NCBI GenBank assembly: GCA_018340375.1
Contig: JAFFJZ010000007.1
Location: forward strand, 26,944,001-27,008,000
Length of the DNA stretch: 64,000 nt
Reading direction: 5' to 3'
Source: Gonatopus flavifemur
Taxonomy: Eukaryota > Arthropoda > Insecta > Hymenoptera > Dryinidae
The notes below the pieces were generated by a model that saw only the letters and a program-made list of their open reading frames with translations, was not told the origin of the DNA and made no database searches. The position numbers were made by a program, and so were the translations under genes. Of the stretch, positions 12,140 through 24,423 are shown piece by piece. Position 1 is the first letter of the stretch. Each line of letters begins with the position of its first letter.

Positions 12140-12147
12140 GACCCTAG

Positions 12148-12734
12148 CAGTGCTGAATTTACCCATGGTGGGGCCCCTAGGCGGAATTTCTTGGGGGGCC
12201 CATGTAAGGCGACCGATTTTCAAACATTGCGGTTCTTTGGAATAAAAGAAATAATATTGATCAAGCCAATTCAAATACTCATTGCAAAAATAATGTGCCC
12301 AAGGAACGTTACCCTAATGAGAAAATTTCACTGAAAATCTTTGAACATTCCACGGATTTTTACAGAAGAGTTTATAAGAGGGTTTCAGAGGTTTCATAGT
12401 TTTTCAAACAAATCTAGAGTTCTTCACATTGAGAGAACGCCAGGTTTGGGTTGTTGGTAGCCACAGAAAGGATCACTGACTCCATGTCAAACATAGCATT
12501 TTCAGAAGTGTTATATTCCAATACTTTAAATACATTTTATTCACTGAAAAGTGTTGGATTCCTTCGATTTTCAAAACTGTTTTCGTAGTAAGTATGCGAG
12601 TAATATTAATTCTTCATAAGGATCAAGAAATTGAAATTCTGATTCCTGCAAAACCTGATTGATGAGTGGGGGCCCCTCAACCGTGGGGGCCCCTAGGCGG
12701 CGCCTAGTCCGCCTCTATGGTAAATCCGGCTCTG
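12148..12734. mobile_element. Non-autonomous hAT element (587 bp)
   Basis: Imperfect terminal inverted repeats (left CAGTGCTGAATTTACC; right, minus strand, CAGAGCCGGATTTACC) are followed on both sides by GGGGCCCCTAGGCGG-like blocks. The element is bracketed by a perfect 8 bp duplication GACCCTAG at 12140-12147 and 12735-12742. CAGNG termini with an 8 bp duplication are the hAT signature. No transposase is encoded. The ends differ from those of the hAT at 9-11.4 kb, so that element was probably not its source. Confidence 0.9.
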
Positions 12735-12742
12735 GACCCTAG

Positions 12743-13885
12743 TATATTGGTTGAAGGGAACCAATCACGGGGTGAAGTGAATCACGGGTGAAAATCCGCA
12801 CAGTTTTTTTCATCATTTATGGCGGAATATCATTACATTTGATTCATTTGAACTCTCAATTCAACGTTGATCTTCATTTAATTCATCAAGCAAAAAACAA
12901 CATTCAACGTGAGTGAGAAAGCATTGTATTCTGTTCACGAAAAAGTTAATCATTTTCCAATATATTTCAATATTAGCATAATTCATTGTATTTTGAACAT
13001 TTATCATTAATTGAACGACATTAAAATCGCTCACCTCGATAAATTTAATATTCTTCATCCTATTGGATTCATTCATTGGGGTGCATACGAGCAAAATTCA
13101 ATAATGGTGAATTCAATTTGGATTTCACAGCAGTCTGAGATTCATAATTCGTGTCCAAACCTCAATAGTCTGACCGGAGAGAGCAGCAATTTCAAATTCA
13201 TGTTCTCCAAATTCAAATTAGCATGCTCTAGAATAAATCGAATCAAATCAAATGTTGAACCGATCAGCAAAACGTGAATGAATAACCAATAAATTTATGT
13301 CTTGTCATCTGTGTTGGATGAATTCCAAATATCTTACGAAATACATTCGAGTTTGAATACGTATTTTTGATATTGAATTGCACGCGGTGTTGAAGAGGAA
13401 TAAATTATCACTAACATTGACGAGAATATTACCCACAATGCATGTTCTTGTCAGTTCTAAAAGAACTTGGAGATAGTTCTCTGTCTCCAAAGTGAGTGGA
13501 GTGAGACAGTATTTGTTCATAGATTTTCACTTCTACTTACAATCTTGAATGAAGATTCATATGACACAAAAAACTTAGGCATTCATGGCCTAGATCGAAG
13601 GTTCTTTCGCGTTTCTGGAGATTGGTATTGTTCTATCAGCTTCATCTCTTCGAGGATTTCTGTACTTTCTTCCGTCCCGCAGTCCCAGTGAATATTCATA
13701 GGAAGGTGCTGGAGTACGAACGCCTTGCGTCACGATTGATTGAGCTAGAAACGACGAAAGTAACTGGAGATTTCCTTCATCAAGACAAATGGAGTACTTG
13801 AGGGTTCGTCATGACGATTTCAAGGATTAAATTCTGTTCACGCGTGTTAGGAGAAATACGAATGATATATACTCCCATTTTAATT
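12743..13885. other. No recognisable gene
   Basis: Several 60-90 codon ORFs overlap in different frames. None has a recognisable motif, and codon content follows the AT-rich background. Confidence 0.4.
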
Positions 13886-13994
13886 CCCTCACAGCATCAC
13901 AGTCCCGGAAGAATTCTTAAAGAATTCATTAAGAACACAATCAGTTCAATAAGAATTCTTTATGAATTCTTCTGGGACTGTGGTGCTGTGTGGG
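13886..13994. mobile_element. Palindromic MITE, CCCA..AGCAC family
   Basis: Inverted arms begin CCCTCACAGCATCACAGTCC on the left and CCCACACAGCACCACAGTCC on the minus-strand right. Both continue into GAAGAATTC(T/A)TAAAGAATTC. Total about 109 bp. Related short palindromes occur at 28284, 49289, 52461/52476 and 53572. Confidence 0.7.
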
Positions 13995-16638
13995 TTGGAA
14001 GACAGATTGTAGGAAGTAATTAGTGTCACTTATGGTACATTAATACGTTTTGTAGATATATTTCATTGTATTGTATTCTATTATGTGTTCTAAGATTACG
14101 TAGACTTCAAAATATAGAAACTAGATATTTTTAATGTTTTTATACGGTCTTCAAGAGCGTGCTTCTACGGTTTATTACATGTCCTATCTGAAGTATGCCA
14201 TCTTTATTACGGTATCGTGTGGTGCGTGCTGGACGACAGTTTACGAGAGACCTCTACATCAGCGCTTGATATCCATTACAAGAACAATAATTAGCGATTT
14301 CTTTTTCAATTTTAATATCGTGCTAATCAGCTATGTGGATGGGTGATAAAGTCACCCCTTTCTCTTTTTTCACATTTTTCTTGTTACTCTTGACTACATT
14401 TGAAGGATTTTGAAAATGAGAATACATCGTTGCACTATTGACATCTATTTATTTCTGTCACGTTTATTATTCATAACGTATTTGAGAATCATGGGGGGAT
14501 ATCGAATCTTCGATCGTTTGTCTATCAACATGGTGACACGCGGAGAGGAATTCATCGTTCAATTGACTATGAGATTATACGAACCACAGAAAAAATTGAC
14601 TCCCCAAAGGAATATTCCGTGAAAAGATTGTGAACCTGCGTTTCTCGATTGCAAAACATCACAATAGTTGATTTACAAAGTCTGTTCTTAGGACATAAAG
14701 ATACTGTATAGGTACATGGATTTGAAAGATTTAATTTCTGAAATTCCTCTGTATGTATATCCATAACTGGAAAGTTGAATTCAAAAATAGTGCATCAGAA
14801 AAGTTGCTCTACTACATTTTACATCAGATTACTCTGATTTTATTACATTGGAATTCTTACTTTTCATTTCCCTTATGCGAAGAACATCGATATTTCATGA
14901 TGTTTGTGATAAATCTCTGGTATAGAAATCATTCACTTGGATTATACTTCATCGAGTTTGGTTTACTTACTGAAAGAAAAATGGAACGTACAAAGTGCAT
15001 CGAGTACATGAACCGAAACTAATCGATCCATCAGAACTAACTGAAGTGAATACGGAAACTCATAAATACTTCTTACGCCAAATTTGTTTCTGCAGGATTT
15101 TCATTTGAATGTCTAAAATGTCTTCCTTTGATTTGTTACTCCAGTGGTAACAAATTTGTTCTTATGATTGAATGGAAATTGCATACCATCGAAATTTCGA
15201 GGTGAGATATTGAAGGGAAAAAAACACAGTAAAATAAAGAGAAAAGTACTCGTGAAAAGTTATATGAACTTACGAATTTTAAATCAACATTCCTTCACAG
15301 TATAATGGAGAAACCCCTATTATTCGAAACTCAACAATCTTCAGAATCTATTGGACGATAACGAGTTCAAATTCCTTTTTTACGTTTCAACATTCCTGCA
15401 AATTACACTCTTGTAAACCAAACAAATACAACTCACGATGATATTCCGTGGATACCAATACACGTGGTCGCACTTTACGGACGTATTTACTCGTGAAACT
15501 CGCCGTATACTATACATCGAACAGTGTCTTTCAAATAAACTTCCATTTGCTGAGCACCGTCCCGTAGAATTGGGGATTACTGGATTCTCGTTAGGGAGGC
15601 CAGGCGGTGAACGCGTTGCACCGAAAATCTAGAGAAACGAGAAAACGAGGTTTCATCGGGAGTAAAAGAATGGAGCGCAGAAGAGACAGAAGAGGTGGCG
15701 AATAAATGAAGAGGATGAAGGAGGCAAAGGGCTGAAAAGGCGTGAAAGAGAGGAGTCCTATCGATAGATGGTTCAAGAGAGTGACTTTCTGAGCCCTAAG
15801 AGAAACCTTTTACCCGAAACGGGACCACGTTCTGAAGGTTACCCAAAGCTTTTCTTCTATCGATCGTTCCACTTCATCTCGTCGTCGAAATGACGATTAG
15901 TATGATCACTCGAGTGATTAAAGCGAGAATATTATTCACATGAAGTACATTGAGTAGTAAACAACGCTAGTCGTGAAGTTTTATTTATTTCCTTCGAAGT
16001 AGAAATTGACATTCAGATGAATATTTCATTCTTCTTCAGCTTGACAGTATTTTTATGAGTCGGCTTACTTTGCTTCCTCGGAAAAAGACGTTCATTTTAT
16101 GTCTGATATCTTTCTGGCCGTCTGCTGACTGTGGATCAACATTTATATAGGGGAAAAATATGTATTTGTCCTCTCTCCAAAAAATATTCATTAGCATTGA
16201 TAAAATATTTAATTGAATAGAAAGGCTTGGTTTTTCATGAAGAATCATCTTCCCCACCCATGTCCTCATTCAAATGTTGACTTCCACGCAATTTCCGTTG
16301 ATTTTCCCATGGGACAAAATGAGTTGATACTGCGAACTGATGAATTTCAATCAATACAATTTTCAAGAAGAAAACAGATATCCATACGAATCTTGTGCTC
16401 TTTTGGAGAATAAGACTAGTACTCCCAGCTACTATATGCAAATTTTTAATTCACCTTCTCACTTGTCCTGTTTTATAACTTCAAAAATAGCGAAAGGACG
16501 TGTTTTTGACACTTTTAGGTTAGGATGTCTGAGAAATTCAAGGTAATGGGATAGTTCTGAGCTCGGATTTGTAATCAGCACACCGAAATCCTCCAGATAC
16601 AGTGTATCTAAAAATTGTCAACCTGTGTTATCAACACC
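13995..16638. other. No recognisable gene; purine-rich patch
   Basis: A strand-biased purine-rich stretch (about 15625-15780, GA-rich on the plus strand) follows a less AT-rich segment at about 15440-15620. ORFs are short and overlap on both strands. No element ends were identified. Confidence 0.4.
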
Positions 16639-16640
16639 TA

Positions 16641-18731
16641 CACTGAGGAAAAAAAAGAGAGAAATTACAGTTTTTCCTGTAATTTTTGGCTCTATACCAA
16701 ATTTCTTGCAAATACAGCAGAGAAATCTGGAATGTTTTATATCATGAGATGTAATAATAGAAGTGAAGTATTTATTTTGAAAAATTACATTTTCTTTCAG
16801 GAAATGTCACCGAACAAATTCTCCACTTCCAATAGTCAGTTTCATATTGAAAGATTCAGAGTTACCACGATAATAATAGCAATCAAAAAAATGTAAATAT
16901 TGCGTTATGAACACGATAATATGAATAGCGTATGTTCTTACTGTAAAGTTTACATTTTTTCTGTCGATGCTAAAGACTCTTTAAACATTACAATTTTCTT
17001 TTGTAATGTATTCAGCTTTGTGGGTAAATCTTACGGTGTTTGGTTGTTACCGACCGATTCAATTGTGACGTTGTCAAAATTACATTTTCTGATCGTTAAC
17101 GGCTGTTTGAAAATATAAACGCTTACACATAGAATAGAGTGACCAGTGAACAACGAACGGGTATATGATAACACACGAAAATTGAATCGCAAGTGCTTTC
17201 AAGGTGTTATCTGATTATTAATTTACTAATTGATAATCATTGAAATTCACGATGAAAATAATTCACTTAGATTACTAATGAGAGAATTTTCCAATCTTTG
17301 GAAAACATAATGAATGTTTCGAATGTTGGAGGAAAAATGTTCACTGGGCACTATTATACAGGGTGATGGGAACTTTTGGGTTGTATTCCACGGGTAAACT
17401 TTTCAGGAAGAAAGTAACAAGATTTGTCTTTTCACATAATGCTGTGATGAGCTGAATTCTTAAGTTATCAGTGAAATAAGTTGGTCATTTAATTAGGAGA
17501 CGAGTAGCTTCTCTGAAGATCAAACAGTATACGTATGTAGTTTTCACTACCCATGCAGCAAAAATTTTGCTCCGTCTGAAAGATTTCTACCGAATGTGTA
17601 GAAAATGTCTTATGCGACAGTCTTCACTGCATACGTCTTCGTTTCAGAAATCGGGAGGAGAGATCTAAAAGAAATCTGAAGACAGCTTTCAGACTTTTGA
17701 AATTGAGACATCTTATTGAAGACAGCCAAAACTGCTGCATAATATATTGTATATTGCAGTACAAATTTTTGCTGTAAGGGTAACTGAAGTCAGCACCAAA
17801 TTAAGCATTTCACAAGGTAATCAAAGGGAGAAGCTTTTCATTTTCTCCAGTATATACCCGTGCAGTGCCTTTCGCGGATTTTCAATCACCCTAACCTGCT
17901 AAAAATTCCCAATAAAGAACCATTCAAAACGATAAATTTTCTCTATAGTTTCCAATAAGGTTTTTGAACACGGAATTTACTATGTTGTAATCTTCTTAAA
18001 CGATAGAACTTTAATCGTTCCTTATCGTGTCGTATAAAATTCAACAGGATGTATGTGGTTTTATCAGCAAATACGTACAAAAAAAGTACCACTTATTTGA
18101 AAAATAATACTCATTTATTCTAAAATAAGTAGTACTTTTTCTGTAAAAATTTTACGATAACACCACTTACGTTTTATAATAAATTCTATAGAATACGATG
18201 AGGAAAGATAGGGTTCTATCGTTCAGGAACGATAACAAATTGTAAATTCCATATTCAAAAACCTAATTGAAAACTATGGAGAAAGTTTATCGTTTTGAAT
18301 CTTTCTGTATTGGGAATTTTTAGCAGAATGTATTCAGGAAATAGTTTTAATTTATATCATTCATCGAAGCATTGATTGCCAAATCCTCGATGCATTGTCC
18401 CTCACAGAAAAATGTAAAGTTTACATTCTGACGGAGCAAAGAGTACATTTTCCCTGCTACTCGCATTGAACAAAGTGATGTCTGCGAAAAATGTAAACTT
18501 TCTTGGATCTACGTTGAATTTTCTATATTGCATACTGAGAATGTAACATTTATTGTGGCTGCATTCAATTTCTTGCGTTGTCTCTCGAAGATGTAATGTT
18601 TATGGTGTGGTCTTTGAATTTTCTTCGGAATATAAAATTTACCATTTTTTTCGCACCACGCCGAAAATTCCTTCAGAAAATGTGAAACTTGTGCACTTTC
18701 ATATGAATTCCTCTCTTTTTTTTTCTCAGTG
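16641..18731. mobile_element. 2.1 kb TIR element, CACTGAG family, non-autonomous
   Basis: The left end CACTGAGGAAAAAAAAGAGA and the minus-strand right end CACTGAGAAAAAAAAAGAGA are inverted copies. They are flanked by TA at 16639-16640 and 18732-18733. TA duplications suggest a Tc1/mariner-type mobiliser. No transposase ORF is present. The same terminus frames 24174-24911. A separate foldback lies inside at 17896-18326. Confidence 0.65.
17896..18326. repeat. Foldback element nested in the CACTGAG element
   Basis: Two arms of about 200 bp are inverted copies of each other: CTGCTAAAAATTCCCAATA at 17896 is mirrored by the end at 18326. Landmark blocks TTCAAAACGATAAA and GGTTTTTGAA occur in both arms. 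Mismatches are scattered, so it is not recent. No coding capacity. Confidence 0.8.
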
Positions 18732-18735
18732 TAGG

Positions 18736-19200
18736 ATGCCGAAAAGAAGGTGTACTTAAATTGCCAATATAGACAGTATTGTAATTTTAATTGACGAATG
18801 AAAGATCCTCTTCACGAGCAACGAAGTGGAGATTTATCAGTCAGGCACTCCCCGACATTTCGTCCAGCTTCTGGGTATTTAAAAGTGTTTCGTCAGTATC
18901 TTGAAATCTTACACTTAATATATGTTCAAAGGTTGTTGTTGTGACGTATGTTGTTAAAATCTGTTCATATTTAGGGTTCAGTTTAAGTCAATTTCTGCCA
19001 ATTTAGTTCCAACTCAGATAGCACACTCATCCTAAAAGTATTCGAAAAGAGTTCTCAAAAACTCTTGAGGAATTTTTTTCAAATCCTATTGAAGCAAGTG
19101 TGATATATGGGAATCTTCAACTAACGTGCACGGAAAAAAAAGATGTATGTAATTCAGCCAATGTCACATTTCTAACTTCAGGTTGTTTCATGTTGATAAG
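18736..19200. other. No recognisable gene
   Basis: Contains one isolated CAGATAGCACACTC half-site at about 19015 resembling the CCCA..AGCAC MITE ends, and a CACGGAAAAAAAAG end-like motif at about 19130. Neither has a partner nearby. Confidence 0.35.
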
Positions 19201-19204
19201 AACC

Positions 19205-19410
19205 GATCTGAATGTCATGGGAATAACAATTGGTCCAGAAGCTCATAAGTTCGCTGTTAAACGTGACGATACCCGTATTAAGCGCTCTGACTTACGAGTA
19301 TCTGATGCTTCTAAAGAAGCTAGAACTGTTCGTTTAGCAGAAAGGACATCAGAAAATTTTTTTTTGAAGTAGAAGAAGGCGTACTGTATGGAGCAGGAAT
19401 CGCTGATTAA
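19205..19410 (+). pseudogene. C-terminal remnant of a Mutator-like (MULE) transposase
   Basis: The reading frame MGITIGPEAHKFAVKRDD...SDASKEARTVRLAERTSEN continues, after a one-base shift in the nine-T run at about 19357-19365, as FFFEVEEGVLYGAGIAD and a stop at 19408-19410. The order A-K-E-A-R, acidic EVEEG, then YGAGI is what I know from the C-termini of insect Mutator-like transposases. Only about 65 residues remain and no catalytic DDE core is present. The match is from memory of the family, so moderate confidence. No TIR was found. Confidence 0.6.
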
Positions 19411-20753
19411 GAATATGTAAGTATAACGTACCATGAGATGACTTGGGCTGCTTGAAATTTTGCTCGAATCTTTAAACGCGATTTTCTCGAAACCATTCTT
19501 TTCAACACGGTTGACATGATATCTTAAGTTCTAATGAACCGATTGACTTGAAATTTGGTATGAACCTTCCCTGTACCTCCCTTTATCGTCTCTACCAGAT
19601 CTATGTCGGAATTTTTTTTCTACTATTTTTACAAAATTCGGAAAAGTGAATAAAACAGGTAAAAACTGAATGTTTTGTTCACACAGTCGCCATTTTGCGG
19701 AAAAATTGTTTTTTCTCTTCTTCGAGGTACGGACGATAACGACATCCTCACTGATTCAGAATCTCTCCGGGTTTCTTGTTTCAGATCACTAGAACGTCTG
19801 GAATCGTGTCAACCAGGGTGCACCATCCTTCTTCTACCCCCCCCACTTTTCCCTCCTGTAACTTTTGTAATTGTTAATTTTTTTTTCTGCAAATTTTTTT
19901 GTATACTATCAGAACATCAATGAATATCTGGCAACAAACAAATGGTGAAGATGTTTTGTTTTTTTTCATCGCACTCGAAAAAACCTCTAAAATCTGTGCC
20001 TCTAGACCAGAAGACCCCCTTAATATAATTTACATACCATTTTCAATTGAGGAGAATACAAAATATTTAATTGTATCTTCAGTGAATATCGTTATGAATT
20101 GCACATTATTTATTAAAGTATTCCTGAGGGTTACTCAGTGGATATTCATATTTGGTATGGGTTAGAAGAGGAGAAAACACAAATTGAACATCTTCAAATG
20201 CCGAGGGTTACTCGGTAATAGAAGATAATTTGTTAATTTTTGTGTTTAAAAACATCAGAAATGATTGATCCTCCTAATTCTGAGGGTTACTCAGTAATTG
20301 AAAGGCATTTATTCATTTGATATATTTTTCCTTCTCATTGAATTCCGGCCTTCAAATCATCTTATTGTATTGGAGGAAATCGAGCTCCCCAATACAGGTA
20401 TAGAGTTATGTGAAAAGGTCGAAAGAGTGGTAAAGAAAGGCATATACGTGTACCATATGATAGAGTGGGAGAGAAACATAAGTATTTGGAAAGAGAGATA
20501 CTTATGTATAGATGCAGTAGTATAGAAAGAGAGGTATATCTACGTGTACCGTATTATATAGAGAAAGTGAAAGAGATCATAAGTATGTTAGAAACAGAAG
20601 TCCGAATAATTGACCGCGTCCGATGACCAGGTACGTTTGAAATTTGTAATATGGAATATTAATGTGGTTGAGAAAAGGGAAGTAAGGAGGGGGAATATGA
20701 CGACTCAGTTGACTTCATTGTCGTCGAAGGGAATATAGGAGATGGAAGAGGAA
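19411..20753. other. No gene; weak tandem motif
   Basis: The motif GAGGGTTACTC(A/G)GT recurs at about 20127, 20203 and 20280, a spacing of roughly 77 bp, as if from a decayed tandem repeat. A purine-rich, locally self-complementary stretch follows at 20430-20580. Confidence 0.4.
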
Positions 20754-21261
20754 CCCGAAGAGAACATGAAGCTTCAGTGAACGTTCAGATTAGATCTGTA
20801 TAGATCAGGTCGAACGTTCATGAAAGCTAACTTTTAGATTCACAAACGTTTGTCAAAGGTATTACGAATGTTGAAATGTCCGCCTCAAAATACTTCCAGG
20901 AAACATATATGGAACGTTCATTGAAGGTTTATCGAGGGTTTGAGGAAGCTCCACAAAAATATCTATACTTGGAATAGGTTATAATAATTTATGTTCATCA
21001 ATTAATTCATTTTCCATATAAATTGATGAAAATTAATATAAGTATAGATATTTTTGTGAAGCTTCGTCAAACCTTCGATGAACCTTCAGCGAACGTTCCA
21101 TCTATGCTTCCTGAACGTATTTCGAGGCGGATATTTCAACGTCCATAGAACCTTCCCAACGTCACACGTTTGTGAATCTAAAAGTTAGCTGTAATGAACC
21201 TTCGGCCCGATCTATACACATCTGATCTGAACGTTCGCTGAAGCTTCATGTTCTCTTCGGG
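20754..21261. repeat. 508 bp foldback element with ~230 bp arms
   Basis: The left arm from CCCGAAGAGAACATGAAGC (20754) is mirrored by the right arm ending at 21261. Correspondence runs through AGCTAACTTTTAGATTCACA and ACAAAAATATCTATACTT to a short AT-rich centre near 21000. Arms differ at scattered sites and by small indels. No ORF. A fragment of similar sequence (GTTCAATGAAGGTTCATCG) lies at about 25940. Confidence 0.85.
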
Positions 21262-22402
21262 AAGGAAAGATTCCTTCCACAGAACCACAGAGTAATAGTA
21301 AAGAAACATAACTCCAATGGATGCATTTCCAGAATCTGATACACTTTGCCGGGTCAAAAGGGCCAGGTTCGTCAAATGGAATAACTTTTACAATCAGTGC
21401 GCATGCGTCCTAGAGCATATTTGTCCTTCTCTCATCATCGCGAGGTGCGAGTGAGATAATTACGAAAAAAATATCTCACTCGCACAGTGCGTTAGGAATT
21501 TTTCGCACTTGTCTGGAAATTTTTTGTGGGATAATGGCAAAAATCCCATAAAATGTAGAATTCTCAATTAAATTTATGAGAAATTTCATATTGATATATT
21601 GGAAATTAATTTCCCATCCGGTGATTGGAATTTTCCGATGGCCGTATACAGGAGAATTCCGATTATTTTTTACTGTGCAATATATATAATTCACACCATT
21701 GTTTAAAAGATATTCAATGAATATCTAAAAGACGTCTTATGCAACATTTTTCGTCAAGTTTCAGACGTTAAGTATGTTGAGTTCTCCCTTCAAGATTATA
21801 ATTTGAATACAAGAATGTTGAAAATTTTCCTGAATTCATCGCTATGGTTCCCTATTGAAGATGTAATAATTATGTGGTTGATTCAACAAAAGCGGATACA
21901 TGATGTACCAAGCAATAATGAGAGTTTTATGGAAGCTATCACTTGAAGTCAAAACTGTGGATTGAAATCACGTTTCGATGTAGAATTCTCTTCATTATGT
22001 AATATAACGGAATCCTACACGAGTAGCTTCCGTTCAATCAATTACATAATATCCAATGAGTCAATGTTAGTAGACTGATGTTTACTCGAAACTGAATCCA
22101 TGCGTTATTATTCTATCATACATGTACGAGCAAGTGTCAGTACTCGATCAAAGTACTCAACGCTTGAATGTTGGGCAAAACATCCAGCGTATATGAGGGA
22201 AATTACAATCCTTCAAGCTTCACGGTGAATGAAATTAAACTGAAATATCCTTCACTTCTTCACATCATCAATCAAATCATTGTTCTGTACATCTTTCCAT
22301 CCGGAAAAAAGTTGACGAGCTCTATATAGAAGTCTGTGTTATAGTTCAATCGTGTAAAACGTTCCATGCGTGAATCATATACACGCAAAAAAAACAGATA
22401 TC
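21262..22402. other. No recognisable feature
   Basis: AT-rich DNA; ORFs short and featureless. Confidence 0.4.
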
Positions 22403-22479
22403 TATTAGGACCTTCAATAAGTTCTCGCTGTTTTTTACGGAATAAAAACTTCAGTTAAAATATAAGAAACAAAAACGTT

Positions 22480-23598
22480 TTATTCAAAGTATTGCCCATC
22501 ACTAGAGATCACTTTCTCCCATCTTTCTGGCAGTATATGAATTCCGCAGTGGAAAAACGACGTGTCTTTTGAGGCGATCCAAGAATTGGCCTATTTTTCA
22601 GCTTCTTCATAAGAATGAAAAACGCTGGTCAGCTAAGCCATGTGCCATCGAACGGAATAGGTGAAAATCGGAAAGGGTTATGTCAGGTGAATATGGTGGG
22701 TGGGGTAGAACTTCCCATTGAAGCGTTTCAAGATAGGTTTTCACTGGTTTCGCAACATGAGGCCGGGCGTTGTCATGTAACAAAATCACTTTGTCGTGTC
22801 TCTTCTCGTATAGCGGCCGTTTTGCTCTTAGGGCTCGACTCAAACGCATCAATCGAAGTCGATAGCGATCCCCCGTGATGGTCTGATTCGGTTTGAGCAG
22901 CTCATAATAAATTACACCTTGCTGATCACACCAAATACAGAGAAGAAGCTTTGAACCGTGGATAAGTGGTTTTGCGGACGATTTTGATGCATGGCCAGGC
23001 TATCTTATGATTTTCTACGCGTTGGATCATCACAATGTATCCATCTTTCATCGCAAGTCACGATACGGTGCAAAAAACCTTTCCTTTTCTGCTGCTCAAG
23101 CAGTGATTCACACGCCACAGAACGCCGTCCGACGTCTCTTCGCTTCAATTCATGCGGCACCCAATGTCCCCGCTTCTGGATCATTCCTAATAGGGCTGTG
23201 CGATTAATCGTTTATCAATTAATTTTATAATCGATTCATCGATTAATCGCACAGCCCTAATTCCTAACATTTTGAAACGTTCTGAAACAGTTGACTCATC
23301 AATTTGTAATTGTTTTTCAAGTTCTGCTCGCGTCTGAGATCGGTCTTCATCAAATAATTCCTCCAATTCTCTGTCTTCAAATTTTTTTTGTGCCAGAACG
23401 TTCTTCATCCTCAAGTTCAGAATCATCATTTTTGAAGCGTCGAAACCAGTCTCTGCATGTCGTATCCGACAGAGGATTGTCACCATAAGTCTCAACAAGA
23501 ATTCTATATGCTTCAGCTGCAGATTTCTGTTGGATAGAATAGTGCGATAAAATTCCCTGCAAATGCACTTTGGTTGGTACAAAAGTAGACAATTTCAA
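22480..23598 (-). pseudogene. Mariner transposase, frameshifted
   Basis: All major parts of a roughly 345-residue mariner transposase can be read, but in several frames. The N-terminal FVPTKVHLQGILSHYSIQQK segment begins at a TTG where the ATG should be. The three catalytic aspartates are still present: TCDERWIH at about 23060, HDNARPH at about 22780, and YSPDITLSD at about 22680. The C-terminus DGQYFE and stop are at 22480-22500. Breaks include a frame change near 23390, the nested MITE at 23191-23259, a stop or shift after TRRKS near 23005, and a shift near 22610. It cannot make protein. Confidence 0.9.
23191..23259. mobile_element. 69 bp hAT-type MITE
   Basis: A perfect 20 bp terminal inverted repeat, TAGGGCTGTGCGATTAATCG, lies at both ends. 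It is bracketed by the perfect 8 bp duplication ATTCCTAA at 23183-23190 and 23260-23267. Removing the insert and one duplication restores the mariner reading through its L-G-M-I-Q-K stretch, which confirms the insertion. TAGGG termini plus an 8 bp duplication fit hAT. Only about 29 bp separate the terminal repeats. Confidence 0.95.
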
Positions 23599-23639
23599 AA
23601 CTAATAAACGATTATTTTGTTTACACTATAGTCCTAATA

Positions 23640-24171
23640 GGAAATATTACTACTGTCAATAGTAAAGTGAAGACAAACTTGCAGTATGAGGTGTTGTACC
23701 TATCATATTTAATGATCAAAACTACACCGAGAGGAGATTCTTGATACAACTATCTATGGGGAAAGGAAACACGGACTGATACTGGCTCAGTACTGCTGCC
23801 AAAGTTTTTAGTACTAGCAAATCCAGAGCTACCAGAGCTACCAAAGCTACCAAAAGTGGCGAAGAGTCCATTATGATGATATCATTTTACATAATGCCCG
23901 GTATAAAATTCACAACCGTGTCAGTACTTTTCGTTCGTCTCCGCCTACTATAGTCGAACACTGACATTCCACCCTTATTTGAACAGTATTGAATACAATA
24001 CTCACCCAAGACTCTCTGTCTATGCAGATCAATTTTGTTTCCGATCCTTCGAACAGATTGCGGCAGTTAAAAAACAGTCATCACCACCTTGATCCTGTCA
24101 TGACCCCAAATAGAAACAAGCCGTGCAGGTATTGAAAATGCAAAAAAAATCCGAGATTGACCCAGGGTTGA
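23640..24171. other. No recognisable gene
   Basis: Contains a short direct repetition of CCAGAGCTACCAGAGCTACC wording at about 23822-23850. No ORF of note. Confidence 0.4.
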
Positions 24172-24423
24172 TACACTGAGAGAAAAAACTGTGCCTGAAA
24201 ATGAGCCTGAGCACAGCTTTAAGTCACAGCAGCTGTATTTTCACTATCACATCGATTGATTCTCATTGATTCCGATGCAAGAAATCGATTCAAGCCCATT
24301 GAAAATTGATTCTCAATGAGTTTGAATCAGTTTTCTGCGTCAGAATCAATGAGCATCAATCGCCTCAATGAGATTCTTCAAGCAGGGAACTACAAAAATG
24401 TACTTGGGCTCATTTTCAGTGTA

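Larger units (their letters stand above)
22405..23637 (-). mobile_element. Mariner fossil carrying a nested hAT MITE
   Basis: The ends read TTAGGAC inward from both sides, with TA at 22403-22404 and 23638-23639. Beyond the first seven bases the terminal repeats have diverged. It carries a broken transposase and, at 23191-23259, a 69 bp hAT-type insertion. It is a different mariner lineage (HDNARPH, mellifera-like wording) from the copies at 1.3 and 30 kb. Confidence 0.85.
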
